Source of the DNA: Bacillus sp. FJAT-45350
GTDB taxonomy: Bacteria > Bacillota > Bacilli > Bacillales > NISU01
NCBI RefSeq assembly: GCF_002335805.1
Contig: NZ_NISU01000001.1
Location: 62,001-126,000, forward strand
DNA length: 64,000 nucleotides
Reading direction: 5' to 3'
The position numbers were made by a program, and so were the translations under genes. Of the stretch, positions 53,509-62,093 are shown piece by piece (the first letter of the stretch is position 1; every line of letters begins with the position of its first letter). Below the pieces are notes generated by a model, which saw only the letters and a list, made by a program, of their open reading frames with translations, had not been told where the DNA came from and searched no databases.

Positions 53509-54600
53509 ATGCCTCAAGGAAAGTATTTTCGGTTTGGTTATGCGATAGTTTTAATTTTTGTGATTATCTATTTAGCAACTTTAATTGATTTTATCTTTAC
53601 TCCTATTGTTGTATTAGTTCAAACACTATTTGCACCAATTATTTTAGCAGGGGTTTTATATTATTTATTAAGACCATTTGTTAATATGCTAGCAACAAAA
53701 ATCAACAGAGGATTATCGATTGTAATCCTTTATCTAGGTGCTGTTGCACTTATAACATTATTTATTTTGTTAATAGGTCCGGAGTTGCAAAATCAGTTTA
53801 ACAGTTTAGTGAAGAATATGCCATATTTTGTAAATGAAATTAGAGGATTTATATTACAAATTCAAGAGAATGAATGGCTAGCAAGATTCCAGGAGACAGA
53901 AAATTTCTCGATTGAAGAAATTATTACTACATACACTAGCTACTTAAATGACTTTGTTTCTAAATTAGGTTCAAATATTGCTTCTTTTGTTGGGTTTATA
54001 GCGAATATATTTATTATCCTGATTATCATTCCTTTTGTACTGTTCTATATGCTTAAAGAAGGAGAGAAGGCACCTCGTCAAGTACTAAAGTTACTTCCGA
54101 GTAAGCAGCAACAAGAAGGAAGAAAGATTTTAGCAGATATGGATACAGCATTAAGCTCCTATATCCAAGGACAAATTCTTGTCAGCTTTTGTGTGGGAGT
54201 TTTAGCGTATATCGGTTATTTGATACTTGGGCTTGAGTTCTCGTTAGTTCTTGCATTAGTTGCGATGTTTACCAATGTAATTCCATTTGTAGGACCTTGG
54301 ATAGGGACGTTTCCCGCGGTGATTGTAGCTTTTTTCTTCCATTCTCCGTTCATGGCACTTCTTGTTATTATTGTGATTGTTGTTATCCAGCAAATAGAAA
54401 GTAATTTTATTTCACCACAAATTATGGGGAGGAAGTTAGCTATTCACCCATTAACAATTATCCTCTTATTATTAGTGGCTGGTCGGTTCGCCGGATTATT
54501 GGGACTAATTTTAGCTGTACCAACCTATGCTGTAGGTAAAGTAATAGTTAGTCATACGTATCGACTTATTAAGTTAAGAAATAAACCAACAGAGGATTAG
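53509..54600 (+). CDS. AI-2E family transporter
   Basis: A 363-residue inner-membrane protein with about eight helices. The hallmark architecture is a hydrophilic segment (about 105-150) followed by IIPFVLFYMLKEGEK, ALSSYIQGQILVSFCVGVLAYIGY and NVIPFVGPWIGTFPAVIVAF. The family includes the autoinducer-2 exporter TqsA and, in alkaliphiles, Na+/H+ antiporter members; B. subtilis YueF and YubA are related. Function here is not fixed by sequence. AGGTAGGTGA stands before the ATG. It is followed by a rhodanese gene after 72 bases. Confidence 0.92.
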   Translation: MPQGKYFRFGYAIVLIFVIIYLATLIDFIFTPIVVLVQTLFAPIILAGVLYYLLRPFVNMLATKINRGLSIVILYLGAVALITLFILLIGPELQNQFNSLVKNMPYFVNEIRGFILQIQENEWLARFQETENFSIEEIITTYTSYLNDFVSKLGSNIASFVGFIANIFIILIIIPFVLFYMLKEGEKAPRQVLKLLPSKQQQEGRKILADMDTALSSYIQGQILVSFCVGVLAYIGYLILGLEFSLVLALVAMFTNVIPFVGPWIGTFPAVIVAFFFHSPFMALLVIIVIVVIQQIESNFISPQIMGRKLAIHPLTIILLLLVAGRFAGLLGLILAVPTYAVGKVIVSHTYRLIKLRNKPTED

Positions 54601-54672
54601 AATCCATATGTTGATTTTCTATTCTTATTTGGATAGAGTAGAGTATATTGATATTAATACGAGGTGAATTAG

Positions 54673-55044
54673 ATGGCTTACGAGTTAGATGGAATTATGC
54701 AAATTGAGTACGATGAGCTTCAAAAGCTTGTTGACAGAAAATCTGAACTTGCACCAATCATTATTGATGTAAGGGAATTAGAAGAATACAATGAAGGACA
54801 CATTCCTACAGTTCCGCTATTACCGATGCACAGTATTCCACCAGTAATTGAACACCTAGATAAAGATAAAGAATATATCTTTGTTTGTAGAAGTGGAAGC
54901 AGAAGTCAGCACGTGGCATTATACCTTAAACAAAATGGCTTTGATAAAGTGAACAATTATGCTGGAGGAATGCTCGGTTGGGAAGGACCAATTGCTACTG
55001 GGGAAGAAAATGTTGTCAAAGAAATTAGTGATCTTTATAAATAA
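54673..55044 (+). CDS. Rhodanese-domain protein
   Basis: A 123-residue single-domain rhodanese with the active-site loop CRSGSRS (Cys about residue 75) and the CH2 motif IIIDVRELEEYNEGHI. The loop length points to sulfurtransferase activity: cyanide or thiosulfate sulfur transfer, or persulfide carrier. GAGGTGAATTAG precedes the ATG. The gene seems to stand alone; a terminator follows. Confidence 0.9.
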   Translation: MAYELDGIMQIEYDELQKLVDRKSELAPIIIDVRELEEYNEGHIPTVPLLPMHSIPPVIEHLDKDKEYIFVCRSGSRSQHVALYLKQNGFDKVNNYAGGMLGWEGPIATGEENVVKEISDLYK

Positions 55045-55055
55045 AACATTACAGT

Positions 55056-55094
55056 AGCTGTGTTAGAAGGGGAACCTTGTAACACAGCTTTTTA
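55056..55094 (+). terminator. Terminator after the rhodanese gene
   Basis: AGCTGTGTTA (55056-55065) pairs with TAACACAGCT (55080-55089), followed by TTTTT. Confidence 0.85.
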
Positions 55095-55221
55095 GTATTT
55101 GATTGAAATATTTCAATTTTCCTGTTGTTTTTCGTCGAAAGAAAAGGGATGTTTTAAAAAGGAATTTTGAGATATTATAAAGAAGCTAGAAAGTGAGAGA
55201 GAAGAATTAGGAGGAGTAGGA

Positions 55222-56052
55222 ATGAAGTTAGGATTTATTAGAATGATACTTCTTTCTGGAATAGTCATTATTCTGACTTTTGCAGGAAACGAGACATATG
55301 CAAATTCTATTAAACTATATATTGACGGACAGCCACAAACATACTTTGGACAAGTAGTGGAGGAGAATGGGGAAATGTTTCTTCCGTTACGTCCAGTCAT
55401 GTTAAGTGTCGAAAGAAGGGTAGCAAAGGAAACAGAGATGGTTTATGGACTCAGCATGGAGCAGGATTACCTTGAAAATATTGAAAACGATATACAAGTT
55501 CAATCAATTCGTGGCAGAGATATGATCACACTAGCAGAAGCTGAGAAGCTAGGTTTTGAAAGTACTTTTTACAATGAAGAACAAGTACTGCATGTTTCTT
55601 CAAGTAATCTATTAACAGTAGCTGATATAGAAATTGGTATGTCAAGACAAGAAGTCAATGAAATTCTTGGAACGATTCATTGGAATACAGTGTTTAGTAA
55701 GCAAGCTGATTATATTGGCTTTTATGGTGAAATGCATTCATATATGTATGTCGATAGGTATGGATATGAACGTCGCGGAGAAGTACCAGATATTCAAATT
55801 GAAATTATTGATGGAACAGTATCTTATGTTATAGTTTCCTCACCAGAGTACCTGACTTCAAAAGGTGTGTCAGTTGGTGATAATGTTAGTACATTATTCC
55901 GGACATATGGGACAAGCTTTGTTCGAGAGTATATCGATGGTAAAGAAGTATACATTTACGATGTTGAACAAGGTTCAATTTGGTTTATTGCAAATCAGAA
56001 TCGAGAAATAGAACGAATTGGTTATTGGGATCATTGGATGAGAGGTTTTTAA
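55222..56052 (+). CDS. Secreted protein with copper-amine-oxidase-like N-terminal domain
   Basis: A 276-residue exported protein. The signal peptide (about 1-27) lacks a lipobox. Next is a domain like the N-terminal domain of copper amine oxidases (about 28-130: IKLYIDGQPQTYFGQVVEENGEMFLPLRPV), followed by a region with two repeats of the type IGMSRQEVNEILG / VSVGDNVSTLFRTYG, seen in SmpA/outer wall-associated proteins. Probably cell-wall associated; no enzyme activity expected. GGAGGAGTAGG precedes the ATG. A strong terminator follows. Confidence 0.82.
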   Translation: MKLGFIRMILLSGIVIILTFAGNETYANSIKLYIDGQPQTYFGQVVEENGEMFLPLRPVMLSVERRVAKETEMVYGLSMEQDYLENIENDIQVQSIRGRDMITLAEAEKLGFESTFYNEEQVLHVSSSNLLTVADIEIGMSRQEVNEILGTIHWNTVFSKQADYIGFYGEMHSYMYVDRYGYERRGEVPDIQIEIIDGTVSYVIVSSPEYLTSKGVSVGDNVSTLFRTYGTSFVREYIDGKEVYIYDVEQGSIWFIANQNREIERIGYWDHWMRGF

Positions 56053-56057
56053 TAGTG

Positions 56058-56106
56058 AAAAGGGATTGTCTGTAAGGTTAGTTACCTTATTGACAATCCC
56101 TTTTTT
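56058..56106 (+). terminator. Terminator after the secreted protein gene
   Basis: AAAGGGATTGTC (56058-56070) pairs with GACAATCCCTTT (56092-56103), with an inner AAGG/CCTT pair, and a T run at the end. Confidence 0.85.
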
Positions 56107-56200
56107 AAAAGATAGAAAGTATAAAACACTACTATCAGATTTGCCGATGAAGTTCAATGGCTTAGCAATTACTTCAACGGTTTTCTAAGAATAGATACTA

Positions 56201-56332
56201 CTACAAGTGGTCCGTTTTCTTAGAGTACTGTCGTTCGCCTCGCTGACGATTCTTTTCACGTAATTCATTTTTTTGTTGTAGTTTTGCATTATTGTCTCTT
56301 TTCTTTTTGTCATCATCTTGAGTATGTGGCAT
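56201..56332 (-). CDS. Small basic protein, DUF3941-like, 43 aa
   Basis: Leftward frame from ATG 56332 to TAG 56201, preceded by the very good site AGGAGGGATG. The product starts MPHTQDDDKKKRDNNAK and ends with RGERQYSKKTDHL, the pattern of the DUF3941 family of small Bacillus proteins as I remember it. A longer open frame overlaps it in another phase but has no ribosome binding site and no sensible composition. Function unknown. Confidence 0.78.
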   Translation of the reverse strand: MPHTQDDDKKKRDNNAKLQQKNELREKNRQRGERQYSKKTDHL

Positions 56333-56467
56333 GCTAACATCCCTCCTAAATAAAAGTCATTACTATTCTTTGTTTTATTATGAAAATGATACATTTGTGA
56401 ATTGTGATGTTTCATGTCGTGTTTTTTTGGGAAGAGAAAAGTAACGCCAATAAAGGAGTGTTGTAAT

Positions 56468-56746
56468 ATGAAGAAAACATCCGTTTTTCTATCGGCTATT
56501 GCAGGTACCGCTGCTGGTGCAACTGCTATAATGTTAAAAGATAAAGATAATCGAAAAAAACTTTTGTCGATGTCGAAGAAGTTCGTTCCTATGTTAAAAA
56601 CCCATGATGATAAAATAGCAGAAGAATTACCAAAGAGAATTGGTCATCCAGACCCTCATGATTATGAGGATAATTCAATGGTTGATGAAGGTTCAATTTA
56701 TTCAATACAATATTATAATGAGAAGAAAGAGAAACAGCCCACGTAA
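56468..56746 (+). CDS. Small membrane-anchored protein, 92 aa
   Basis: AAAGGAGTG before the ATG at 56468. A glycine/alanine-rich hydrophobic segment (about residues 5-21, VFLSAIAGTAAGATAIML) is followed by a basic helix and a hydrophilic acidic tail. It resembles YtxH-type single-helix proteins in architecture. The terminator stem overlaps its 3' end. Function unknown. Confidence 0.72.
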   Translation: MKKTSVFLSAIAGTAAGATAIMLKDKDNRKKLLSMSKKFVPMLKTHDDKIAEELPKRIGHPDPHDYEDNSMVDEGSIYSIQYYNEKKEKQPT

Positions 56747-56768
56747 TTTTGAGGCTGTTTCTTTTTTT
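56731..56768 (+). terminator. Terminator overlapping the end of the 92-aa gene
   Basis: GAAACAGCC (56731-56739) pairs with GGCTGTTTC (56753-56761), followed by seven T. Confidence 0.85.
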
Positions 56769-56820
56769 ATCTAAAATAATTTTTATCTTTTTATGGTAAA
56801 GCTAAGGAGGGTATTTGTTA

Positions 56821-56913
56821 ATGGATAATTTCAAATTTCAAATGGCAAAAGAATTAAAAGCTTATTCGAGGTATTTATGGTTTTGTAAATTGCTTAAAAT
56901 CAACTATCGTTGA
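56821..56913 (+). CDS. Possible 30-codon leader peptide of the ABC exporter operon
   Basis: ATG at 56821 lies behind AAGGAGG (56804-56810), a full-strength site with a 10-base spacer. The frame of 30 codons (begins MDNFKFQMAKELKAYS, ends LLKINYR) stops at 56911-56913. The stop lies within a hairpin at 56898-56915. The peptide is basic and aromatic. Short open frames with strong sites before antibiotic-resistance ABC genes often act as ribosome-stalling leaders; that is inference. It could also be a chance frame. Confidence 0.5.
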   Translation: MDNFKFQMAKELKAYSRYLWFCKLLKINYR

Positions 56914-56936
56914 TTCTTTTAATACTTTTTTAATAA
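56898..56936 (+). promoter_or_regulatory. Terminator-like hairpin after the leader ORF
   Basis: AATCAAC (56898-56904) pairs with GTTGATT (56909-56915) over a 4-base loop, followed by CTTTTAATACTTTTTT. The 7-bp stem is weak, but its overlap with the end of the short frame and its place before the exporter genes suggest an attenuator. Confidence 0.45.
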
Positions 56937-57002
56937 TTTCATAAGTGAGGTTTAATGATTGTTTGTGATAATTGGTTTAGGACGTTGAAGGAGGTAGGAT
57001 TA

Positions 57003-57920
57003 ATGGAAGATAAACCGGTTGCTCAGCTTATTAGTTTGACTAAGAAAATCGGGAATACAACGATTATTGATGATGTTACATTAGATATATACCCTGGTGA
57101 GGTGTTTGGATTTTTGGGACCAAATGGTGCTGGGAAAACGACAACGATTCGAATGCTAGTTGGACTTATGAAAATGTCTGCAGGAGAAGTACTTATAAAT
57201 GGATACAGTATAAAAAATGACTTTGAAAAGGCAATAGCTCATGTAGGTGGGATAATTGAGAACCCTGAGATGTATAAATTTTTATCTGGTTATGATAATT
57301 TAATACACTATGCAAGGATGCTTCCGAAAAAGGTTAGTAAAAAGAGAATAGATGACATTGTAAGACTTGTTGGGTTAGAGGGTAGGATTAATGAAAAAGT
57401 TGGGAAATACTCTTTAGGGATGCGACAGCGATTAGGATTAGCACAAGCCCTTCTCCATTCTCCATCATTATTAATATTAGATGAACCTACCAATGGATTA
57501 GATCCTGCGGGAATTAGAGAAATTAGAAACTACATTCGTAAGATTGCTCATGAGGAACAATTAGCTGTATTTGTTTCAAGTCATATGTTATCAGAGATGC
57601 AGTTAATGTGTGATCGTATTGGAATTATACAAAAAGGAAAATTAATTAGCGTTGAAACTGTTGAGAATTTTGTAGATGTGAAGAAGGATGTTAAAACAAG
57701 CTTTGATATTGATAGACTTGATGAAGCTTTACAGTTTGTTCAAGATAAGTTTCCAGCGACGAAGCCTATTATTAATAAAGGGTTATTACAAATTCAAATA
57801 GTACGGGATCAAATTCCATCAATGACAGAATCACTTATACAGGTTGGATTCAAAATTTATGGTATTTCTTCAGATAAGAAAACACTAGAGGATAAATTCT
57901 TAGAAATAACGGAGGAATAA
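57003..57920 (+). CDS. ABC exporter ATPase (BcrA/drug-type)
   Basis: A 305-residue ATPase of the DrrA/BcrA group: Walker A GPNGAGKTT, Q-loop, signature SLGMRQRLG, Walker B LLILDEPTNGLDP, switch His in SSHM. It has the usual C-terminal extension of about 80 residues. With the following permease it would export a peptide antibiotic, lantibiotic or lipid-like drug. AAGGAGG with an 8-base spacer sets the start at the ATG 57003. The permease starts two bases after its stop. Confidence 0.93.
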   Translation: MEDKPVAQLISLTKKIGNTTIIDDVTLDIYPGEVFGFLGPNGAGKTTTIRMLVGLMKMSAGEVLINGYSIKNDFEKAIAHVGGIIENPEMYKFLSGYDNLIHYARMLPKKVSKKRIDDIVRLVGLEGRINEKVGKYSLGMRQRLGLAQALLHSPSLLILDEPTNGLDPAGIREIRNYIRKIAHEEQLAVFVSSHMLSEMQLMCDRIGIIQKGKLISVETVENFVDVKKDVKTSFDIDRLDEALQFVQDKFPATKPIINKGLLQIQIVRDQIPSMTESLIQVGFKIYGISSDKKTLEDKFLEITEE

Positions 57921-57921
57921 G

Positions 57922-58863
57922 ATGGGACTACTACGTTTAATTCAAAATGAAAATATGAAGATTTATAAGCGTACGGGAACGTGGGTAATGATAGGAATGC
58001 TTGTATTAGCTATTCTTGTTGTAGCTATCTTTACAAATGTGTTTATGACAACAAGTGAAAATTGGAAAGAACAGCTAGTAATTGAAAACCAACATTTAAT
58101 GGAAAGTGTATCTGGAATGCCTATGTTGGAAGTAGCAAACAGGCATGTTGAACAACGTATGGCAATAAATAATTACCGGATAGAAAATGATATTCCACCT
58201 ATTGAATCGACAACTTTGTGGGGATTTATGATTGATTCAACAACATTTACAGGCTTCGTTTCATTGTTTACGATTGTTATTGCTGCTGGGATAGTTGCAA
58301 GTGAATTTTCGTGGGGGACGATTAAGTTATTACTTATTAGGCCAGTGAGTAGAGGAAAAATATTATTATCGAAGTTCCTAGCAACCTTGTTATTTGCATT
58401 AATTTTACTACTATTATTATTTTTCTCTTCTTTTGTATTAGGAGCAATTTTCTTTGGCTTAGGCGGGGCAGAGTTACCTTACTTAGCATACATGAATGGT
58501 GATGTTGTTGAAAAAAATATGTTATCACATATTTTTAGCTTGTTTGCATTTCGTAGCATTGACCTTATCATGATGACAACAGTTGCTTTTATGATTTCAA
58601 CAGTTTTCCGAAGTAGTTCCTTAGCTATTGGTATTTCAATCTTTCTTATGTTTACAGGACCACAAATGGTTCAATTATTTAGTCAATATGATTGGGTAAA
58701 ATATATATTATTTGCAAATACAGATTTACTTCAGTATGTTAATGGTACACCGTTAGTTGAAGGTATGACTATGACATTTTCTATTGTCATGCTGCTTATT
58801 TATTTCCTAGCCCTTGTAATACTATCTTGGGTCATTTTTGAAAAAAGAGATGTGGCAGTTTGA
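57922..58863 (+). CDS. ABC-2 type exporter permease
   Basis: A 313-residue membrane protein: an N-terminal helix (about 18-40), an outside loop of about 60 residues and five more helices. The sequence ASEFSWGTIKLLLIRPVSRGKILLSKFL is typical of ABC-2 permeases for drugs and bacteriocins. It pairs with the preceding ATPase; the two lie in one operon with the two-component genes that follow. Confidence 0.9.
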   Translation: MGLLRLIQNENMKIYKRTGTWVMIGMLVLAILVVAIFTNVFMTTSENWKEQLVIENQHLMESVSGMPMLEVANRHVEQRMAINNYRIENDIPPIESTTLWGFMIDSTTFTGFVSLFTIVIAAGIVASEFSWGTIKLLLIRPVSRGKILLSKFLATLLFALILLLLLFFSSFVLGAIFFGLGGAELPYLAYMNGDVVEKNMLSHIFSLFAFRSIDLIMMTTVAFMISTVFRSSSLAIGISIFLMFTGPQMVQLFSQYDWVKYILFANTDLLQYVNGTPLVEGMTMTFSIVMLLIYFLALVILSWVIFEKRDVAV

Positions 58864-58976
58864 TATAATAAAATTGGAATTATAGAGATTACATGGCAAA
58901 ATGGGATGAATTCATCTTATTTTGCTATTTTTACATATGGCTGTTTATTGTTGGTTTACAATTTGGAGGGACCTAC

Positions 58977-59675
58977 GTGAGTGATACAATTTTAATTATT
59001 GAAGATGAACGTGAGATTGGTGAGTTAGTTCGGGACTATCTTGAGGTGGAGGGATATCATGTTATTCTTGCATTTGATGGCACAGAAGGGCTCGAGTTAT
59101 TTAAGAGAGAAGAGCCTACATTAGTTGTTTTAGATATTATGCTTCCGAAAACTGATGGTTTAGAAGTTTGTCGTACGATTCGTTCTAACTCAACAGTTCC
59201 GGTTATCTTAATGAGTGCAAAAAAAAGTGAAACAGATAAAATTATCGGTCTAGGAATCGGTGCAGATGATTATATTACAAAACCCTTTAGTCCGGGAGAA
59301 CTTGTTGCGAGAATCAAAGCTCAGCTTCGTCGGTATAAACACTTTTCTTCAACGGTTGAAAAGAAGACACTGCTAACAAGTGGTGAGCTACAAATAGATG
59401 AGCAAGGGTTTACAGTTTCAATAGGGGAAAACAATATTGAGTTATCAGCAAAAGAATTTCAAATACTTTTGTTCTTAATGAAAAATAAAGGCCAAGTGTT
59501 TACAAAGGAGCAATTATTCGAGAAGGTATGGGGGTACGATTCTTACGGGGATATGAATGCAGTTACTGTGTACATTCGCAAAATCCGTGAAAAAATTGAG
59601 AAAGTCCCTTCTAAACCAACTTACATAAAAACAGTATGGGGTGTTGGTTATAAGTTTGAGGGTGAAAGTCTATGA
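58977..59675 (+). CDS. OmpR-family response regulator
   Basis: A 232-residue regulator: receiver domain (about 1-118; acidic pair ED near residue 10, phosphoacceptor D53 in VVLDIMLP, K in ITKPF) and a winged-helix DNA-binding domain (about 133-230, KEFQILLFLMKNKGQVFTKEQLFEKVWG). It starts with GTG at 58977 behind GGAGG with a 7-base spacer; a longer in-frame ATG at 58893 lacks one. It overlaps the kinase gene by 4 bases and probably controls the ABC exporter upstream. Confidence 0.94.
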   Translation: MSDTILIIEDEREIGELVRDYLEVEGYHVILAFDGTEGLELFKREEPTLVVLDIMLPKTDGLEVCRTIRSNSTVPVILMSAKKSETDKIIGLGIGADDYITKPFSPGELVARIKAQLRRYKHFSSTVEKKTLLTSGELQIDEQGFTVSIGENNIELSAKEFQILLFLMKNKGQVFTKEQLFEKVWGYDSYGDMNAVTVYIRKIREKIEKVPSKPTYIKTVWGVGYKFEGESL

Positions 59676-61042
59676 ATTTTGGCATTAAGACAAGGCTTCT
59701 CCTAGCATTTCTTTCGATTATTATCATGCCTATATTAACAATACTCGGCTTATTATATATTTTTTCTACACAGCTTGAAGAAATGGAAGTGGAGCAAAGC
59801 GAAAAGCTAGACCTCCTTTTTCAGGAAGTAAAGAATGTAATAATTGAAGAGTATGAGCATATTAACGAACAGAATAAATTTTTTCAAGAAATAGAGCCGT
59901 TGCTACTCATATATGATATTGATATTACGATTACAGATGAGTCAGGATTACTTTTTACTTCGGTTGACTACCGAAGTAATACACAGATTGAGAACGAATT
60001 TATATTTGACCTTGACCAGCTACAAGCATTTCAATTCTTTATCGAGCCAGTTGAAGGAGAAGTCCTGACTGTCGATCTGAAGGCTAACTCATTTGAAGTA
60101 GAACCGTTTACAAGTATTAAACAAATCTTATTGAATATTTTTCTTGCAATAGGTGGGGGATTTGTTGTGTTAGTAGGTTTAATAGTAGGTTGGACATGGT
60201 ATATTTCTCGAACAATTTTACAGCCCCTTAAACAAATTTATCAAGCAACAGAAGAAATGAGAGATGGAAATTTAGATTATAAAATTGACTATAATAAAAA
60301 GGATGAAATCGGACGTTTTATTAATGGATTTAATTTAATGAGAGAGAAACAAAAGCTCTATGAAAAAAATAGAAAAGAATTAATTGCAAGCATTTCTCAT
60401 GATTTACGTACCCCTTTGGCTTCAATTAAAGGCTATGTAGAAGGGTTACAGGATGGTGTCGTTAAAAGTAAAGAGATGGAACAAAAGTATTTACGAGTGA
60501 TAAAAACAAAAACTGAACAACTAGATTATTTAATAGAAGATTTATTTGATTTTTCTAAGTTAGATTTAGAACAGCTGCCGATGGAAAAAGTGACTGTAGG
60601 TAGTCATGATTTTTTCACAGAAGTTATATATAACGGTAAGATGGATGCAGCACAGCAAGGTGTGAAATTAGATGTGAAGGGTGAAATTCCAAATGTATCG
60701 ATTGATTTAGACCCTTTTCGGATAGAGCAAGTCCTAATGAACTTATTAGAAAATGGTGTACGATACGGCGGTACAATGATTGATGTAGGTTTTTCAGTAA
60801 ACAAGGAAGTACAAGAGCTGCAAGTTGTAATTTCTGATAATGGAAGAGGGATTTCAAAGAAGGAGATTCCTATGGTATTTAACCGTTTTTATCGTGGTGA
60901 GAAATCTCGTTCACGAGAGCATGGTGGTACAGGTTTAGGATTAGCGATTTCAAAACTAATCATTGAGGCCCATGAAGGTCGCATTTGGGTCGAAAGTGAG
61001 GAAGGGGAAGGATGTCAGATAAGTTTTACTCTCCCAATATAG
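59672..61042 (+). CDS. Sensor histidine kinase
   Basis: A 456-residue membrane kinase. N-terminal helix (about 8-30), an extracytoplasmic sensor loop of about 115 residues, second helix (about 152-178), HAMP domain (TILQPLKQIYQATEEMRDGNLDY), phosphoacceptor histidine in ASISHDLRTPLASIKGY, and a HATPase domain (NLLENGVRYGG, ISDNGRGI, HGGTGLGLAI). ATGA overlap with the response regulator gene supports coupled translation. The large sensor loop suggests direct sensing of an outside signal. Confidence 0.95.
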   Translation: MNFGIKTRLLLAFLSIIIMPILTILGLLYIFSTQLEEMEVEQSEKLDLLFQEVKNVIIEEYEHINEQNKFFQEIEPLLLIYDIDITITDESGLLFTSVDYRSNTQIENEFIFDLDQLQAFQFFIEPVEGEVLTVDLKANSFEVEPFTSIKQILLNIFLAIGGGFVVLVGLIVGWTWYISRTILQPLKQIYQATEEMRDGNLDYKIDYNKKDEIGRFINGFNLMREKQKLYEKNRKELIASISHDLRTPLASIKGYVEGLQDGVVKSKEMEQKYLRVIKTKTEQLDYLIEDLFDFSKLDLEQLPMEKVTVGSHDFFTEVIYNGKMDAAQQGVKLDVKGEIPNVSIDLDPFRIEQVLMNLLENGVRYGGTMIDVGFSVNKEVQELQVVISDNGRGISKKEIPMVFNRFYRGEKSRSREHGGTGLGLAISKLIIEAHEGRIWVESEEGEGCQISFTLPI

Positions 61043-61122
61043 TGATTGAAATGCTATAATTAGGAAAAAATAGAGGTGGAAGAAGATGACAAGCTCAATA
61101 GTAAATTAATACTGGTGTTACT

Positions 61123-61156
61123 CCTGCTATGTATAAATGAACATAGCAGGATTTTA
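61123..61156 (+). terminator. Terminator of the exporter/two-component operon
   Basis: CCTGCTATGT (61123-61132) pairs exactly with ACATAGCAGG (61141-61150) over an 8-base loop, followed by ATTTT. Confidence 0.8.
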
Positions 61157-61244
61157 CGTTTAGGAATATTTATAAGTTTAATTATTCCTCCTTACGTATA
61201 CATTAATAACAAGGTAAGGAGAGCCATAACTAGAGGTGAAAAAA

Positions 61245-62066
61245 ATGGAGATTATAAAAAAGCTCTCTGTTATTACATTAGGGGCTGTATTATTAGCTGT
61301 AGCTTTAAATATTTTCTTAATACCAGCTAATGTGTTTGCTAGTGGTTTTACCGGGGTTGCGCAACTACTCGCAACTGCCATTCCATTATCAACTGGTATT
61401 ATACTTTTGCTACTAAATATACCTGTTGCTATTTTAGGATGGATGAAGATTGGCAAGGAGTTTACGGTCTATAGTTTTATTAATGTTGGTTTAACAACAT
61501 TCTTCCTTGAAGTAATTCCATTAGAAGGAATTTCACAGGATTTATTATTAAATGCTGTTTTTGGAGGGGTTATCCTAGCAGTTGGTGCGGGCATAACACT
61601 GAAAGTTGGTGCCTCTACTGGTGGGTTAGATATTATCGCATTAATCTTATCTAGAAATTCAGATCGTTCAATTGGAATGTATTTCTTTATACTTAATGCT
61701 TTAATTGTTGGAACATCTGGACTGTTGTTTGATTGGGAACGTGCATTATATACAATGGTTACTTTATATGTTTCCTCGAGGGTGATAGATGCAATTTACA
61801 CTCGTCATGTAAAATTAACGGCCATGATTGTTACAAAAAATCCTGATGAATTACGGGAAGCGATTCATGCACGGTTAGAAAGAGGAATTACTCGTCTTCC
61901 AGCAAAGGGAGGATATACAGAAGAAGATAAAGAGATGTTGTTGATTGTGCTAACTCGTTATGAGCTTTACGATTTACAGCAAGTCATACAACAAGTAGAT
62001 CCTACAGCTTTTACAAATATTGTAGAAACGGCCGGTATCTTCGGGTTATTCCGAAAAGGGGACTAA
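61245..62066 (+). CDS. YitT-family membrane protein (DUF161/DUF2179)
   Basis: A 273-residue protein with five helices in two YitT membrane domains (NIFLIPANVFASGFTGVAQLL, VGAGITLKVGASTGGLDIIAL) and a soluble C-terminal DUF2179 domain of about 80 residues (ERGITRLPAKGGYTEEDKEMLLIVLTRYE). B. subtilis has several homologues (YitT, YqfU, YpjC and others) without an assigned role. AGAGGTGA before the ATG at 61245 is preferred over a GTG at 61236. A BsuPI-type lipoprotein gene follows after 27 bases, perhaps in the same operon. Confidence 0.93.
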   Translation: MEIIKKLSVITLGAVLLAVALNIFLIPANVFASGFTGVAQLLATAIPLSTGIILLLLNIPVAILGWMKIGKEFTVYSFINVGLTTFFLEVIPLEGISQDLLLNAVFGGVILAVGAGITLKVGASTGGLDIIALILSRNSDRSIGMYFFILNALIVGTSGLLFDWERALYTMVTLYVSSRVIDAIYTRHVKLTAMIVTKNPDELREAIHARLERGITRLPAKGGYTEEDKEMLLIVLTRYELYDLQQVIQQVDPTAFTNIVETAGIFGLFRKGD

Positions 62067-62093
62067 GTAAAAAAGTAGGGGAGAGAGGATGAT

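Noticed and set aside
56185-56415. A 76-codon leftward frame at this place
   Set aside because: It has no ribosome binding site and overlaps, in another phase, the 43-codon gene with AGGAGGG and a family-like protein.
61086-61109. A seven-codon frame with a good ribosome site after the kinase gene
   Set aside because: Too short to support, and a normal terminator follows; nothing ties it to the YitT gene.
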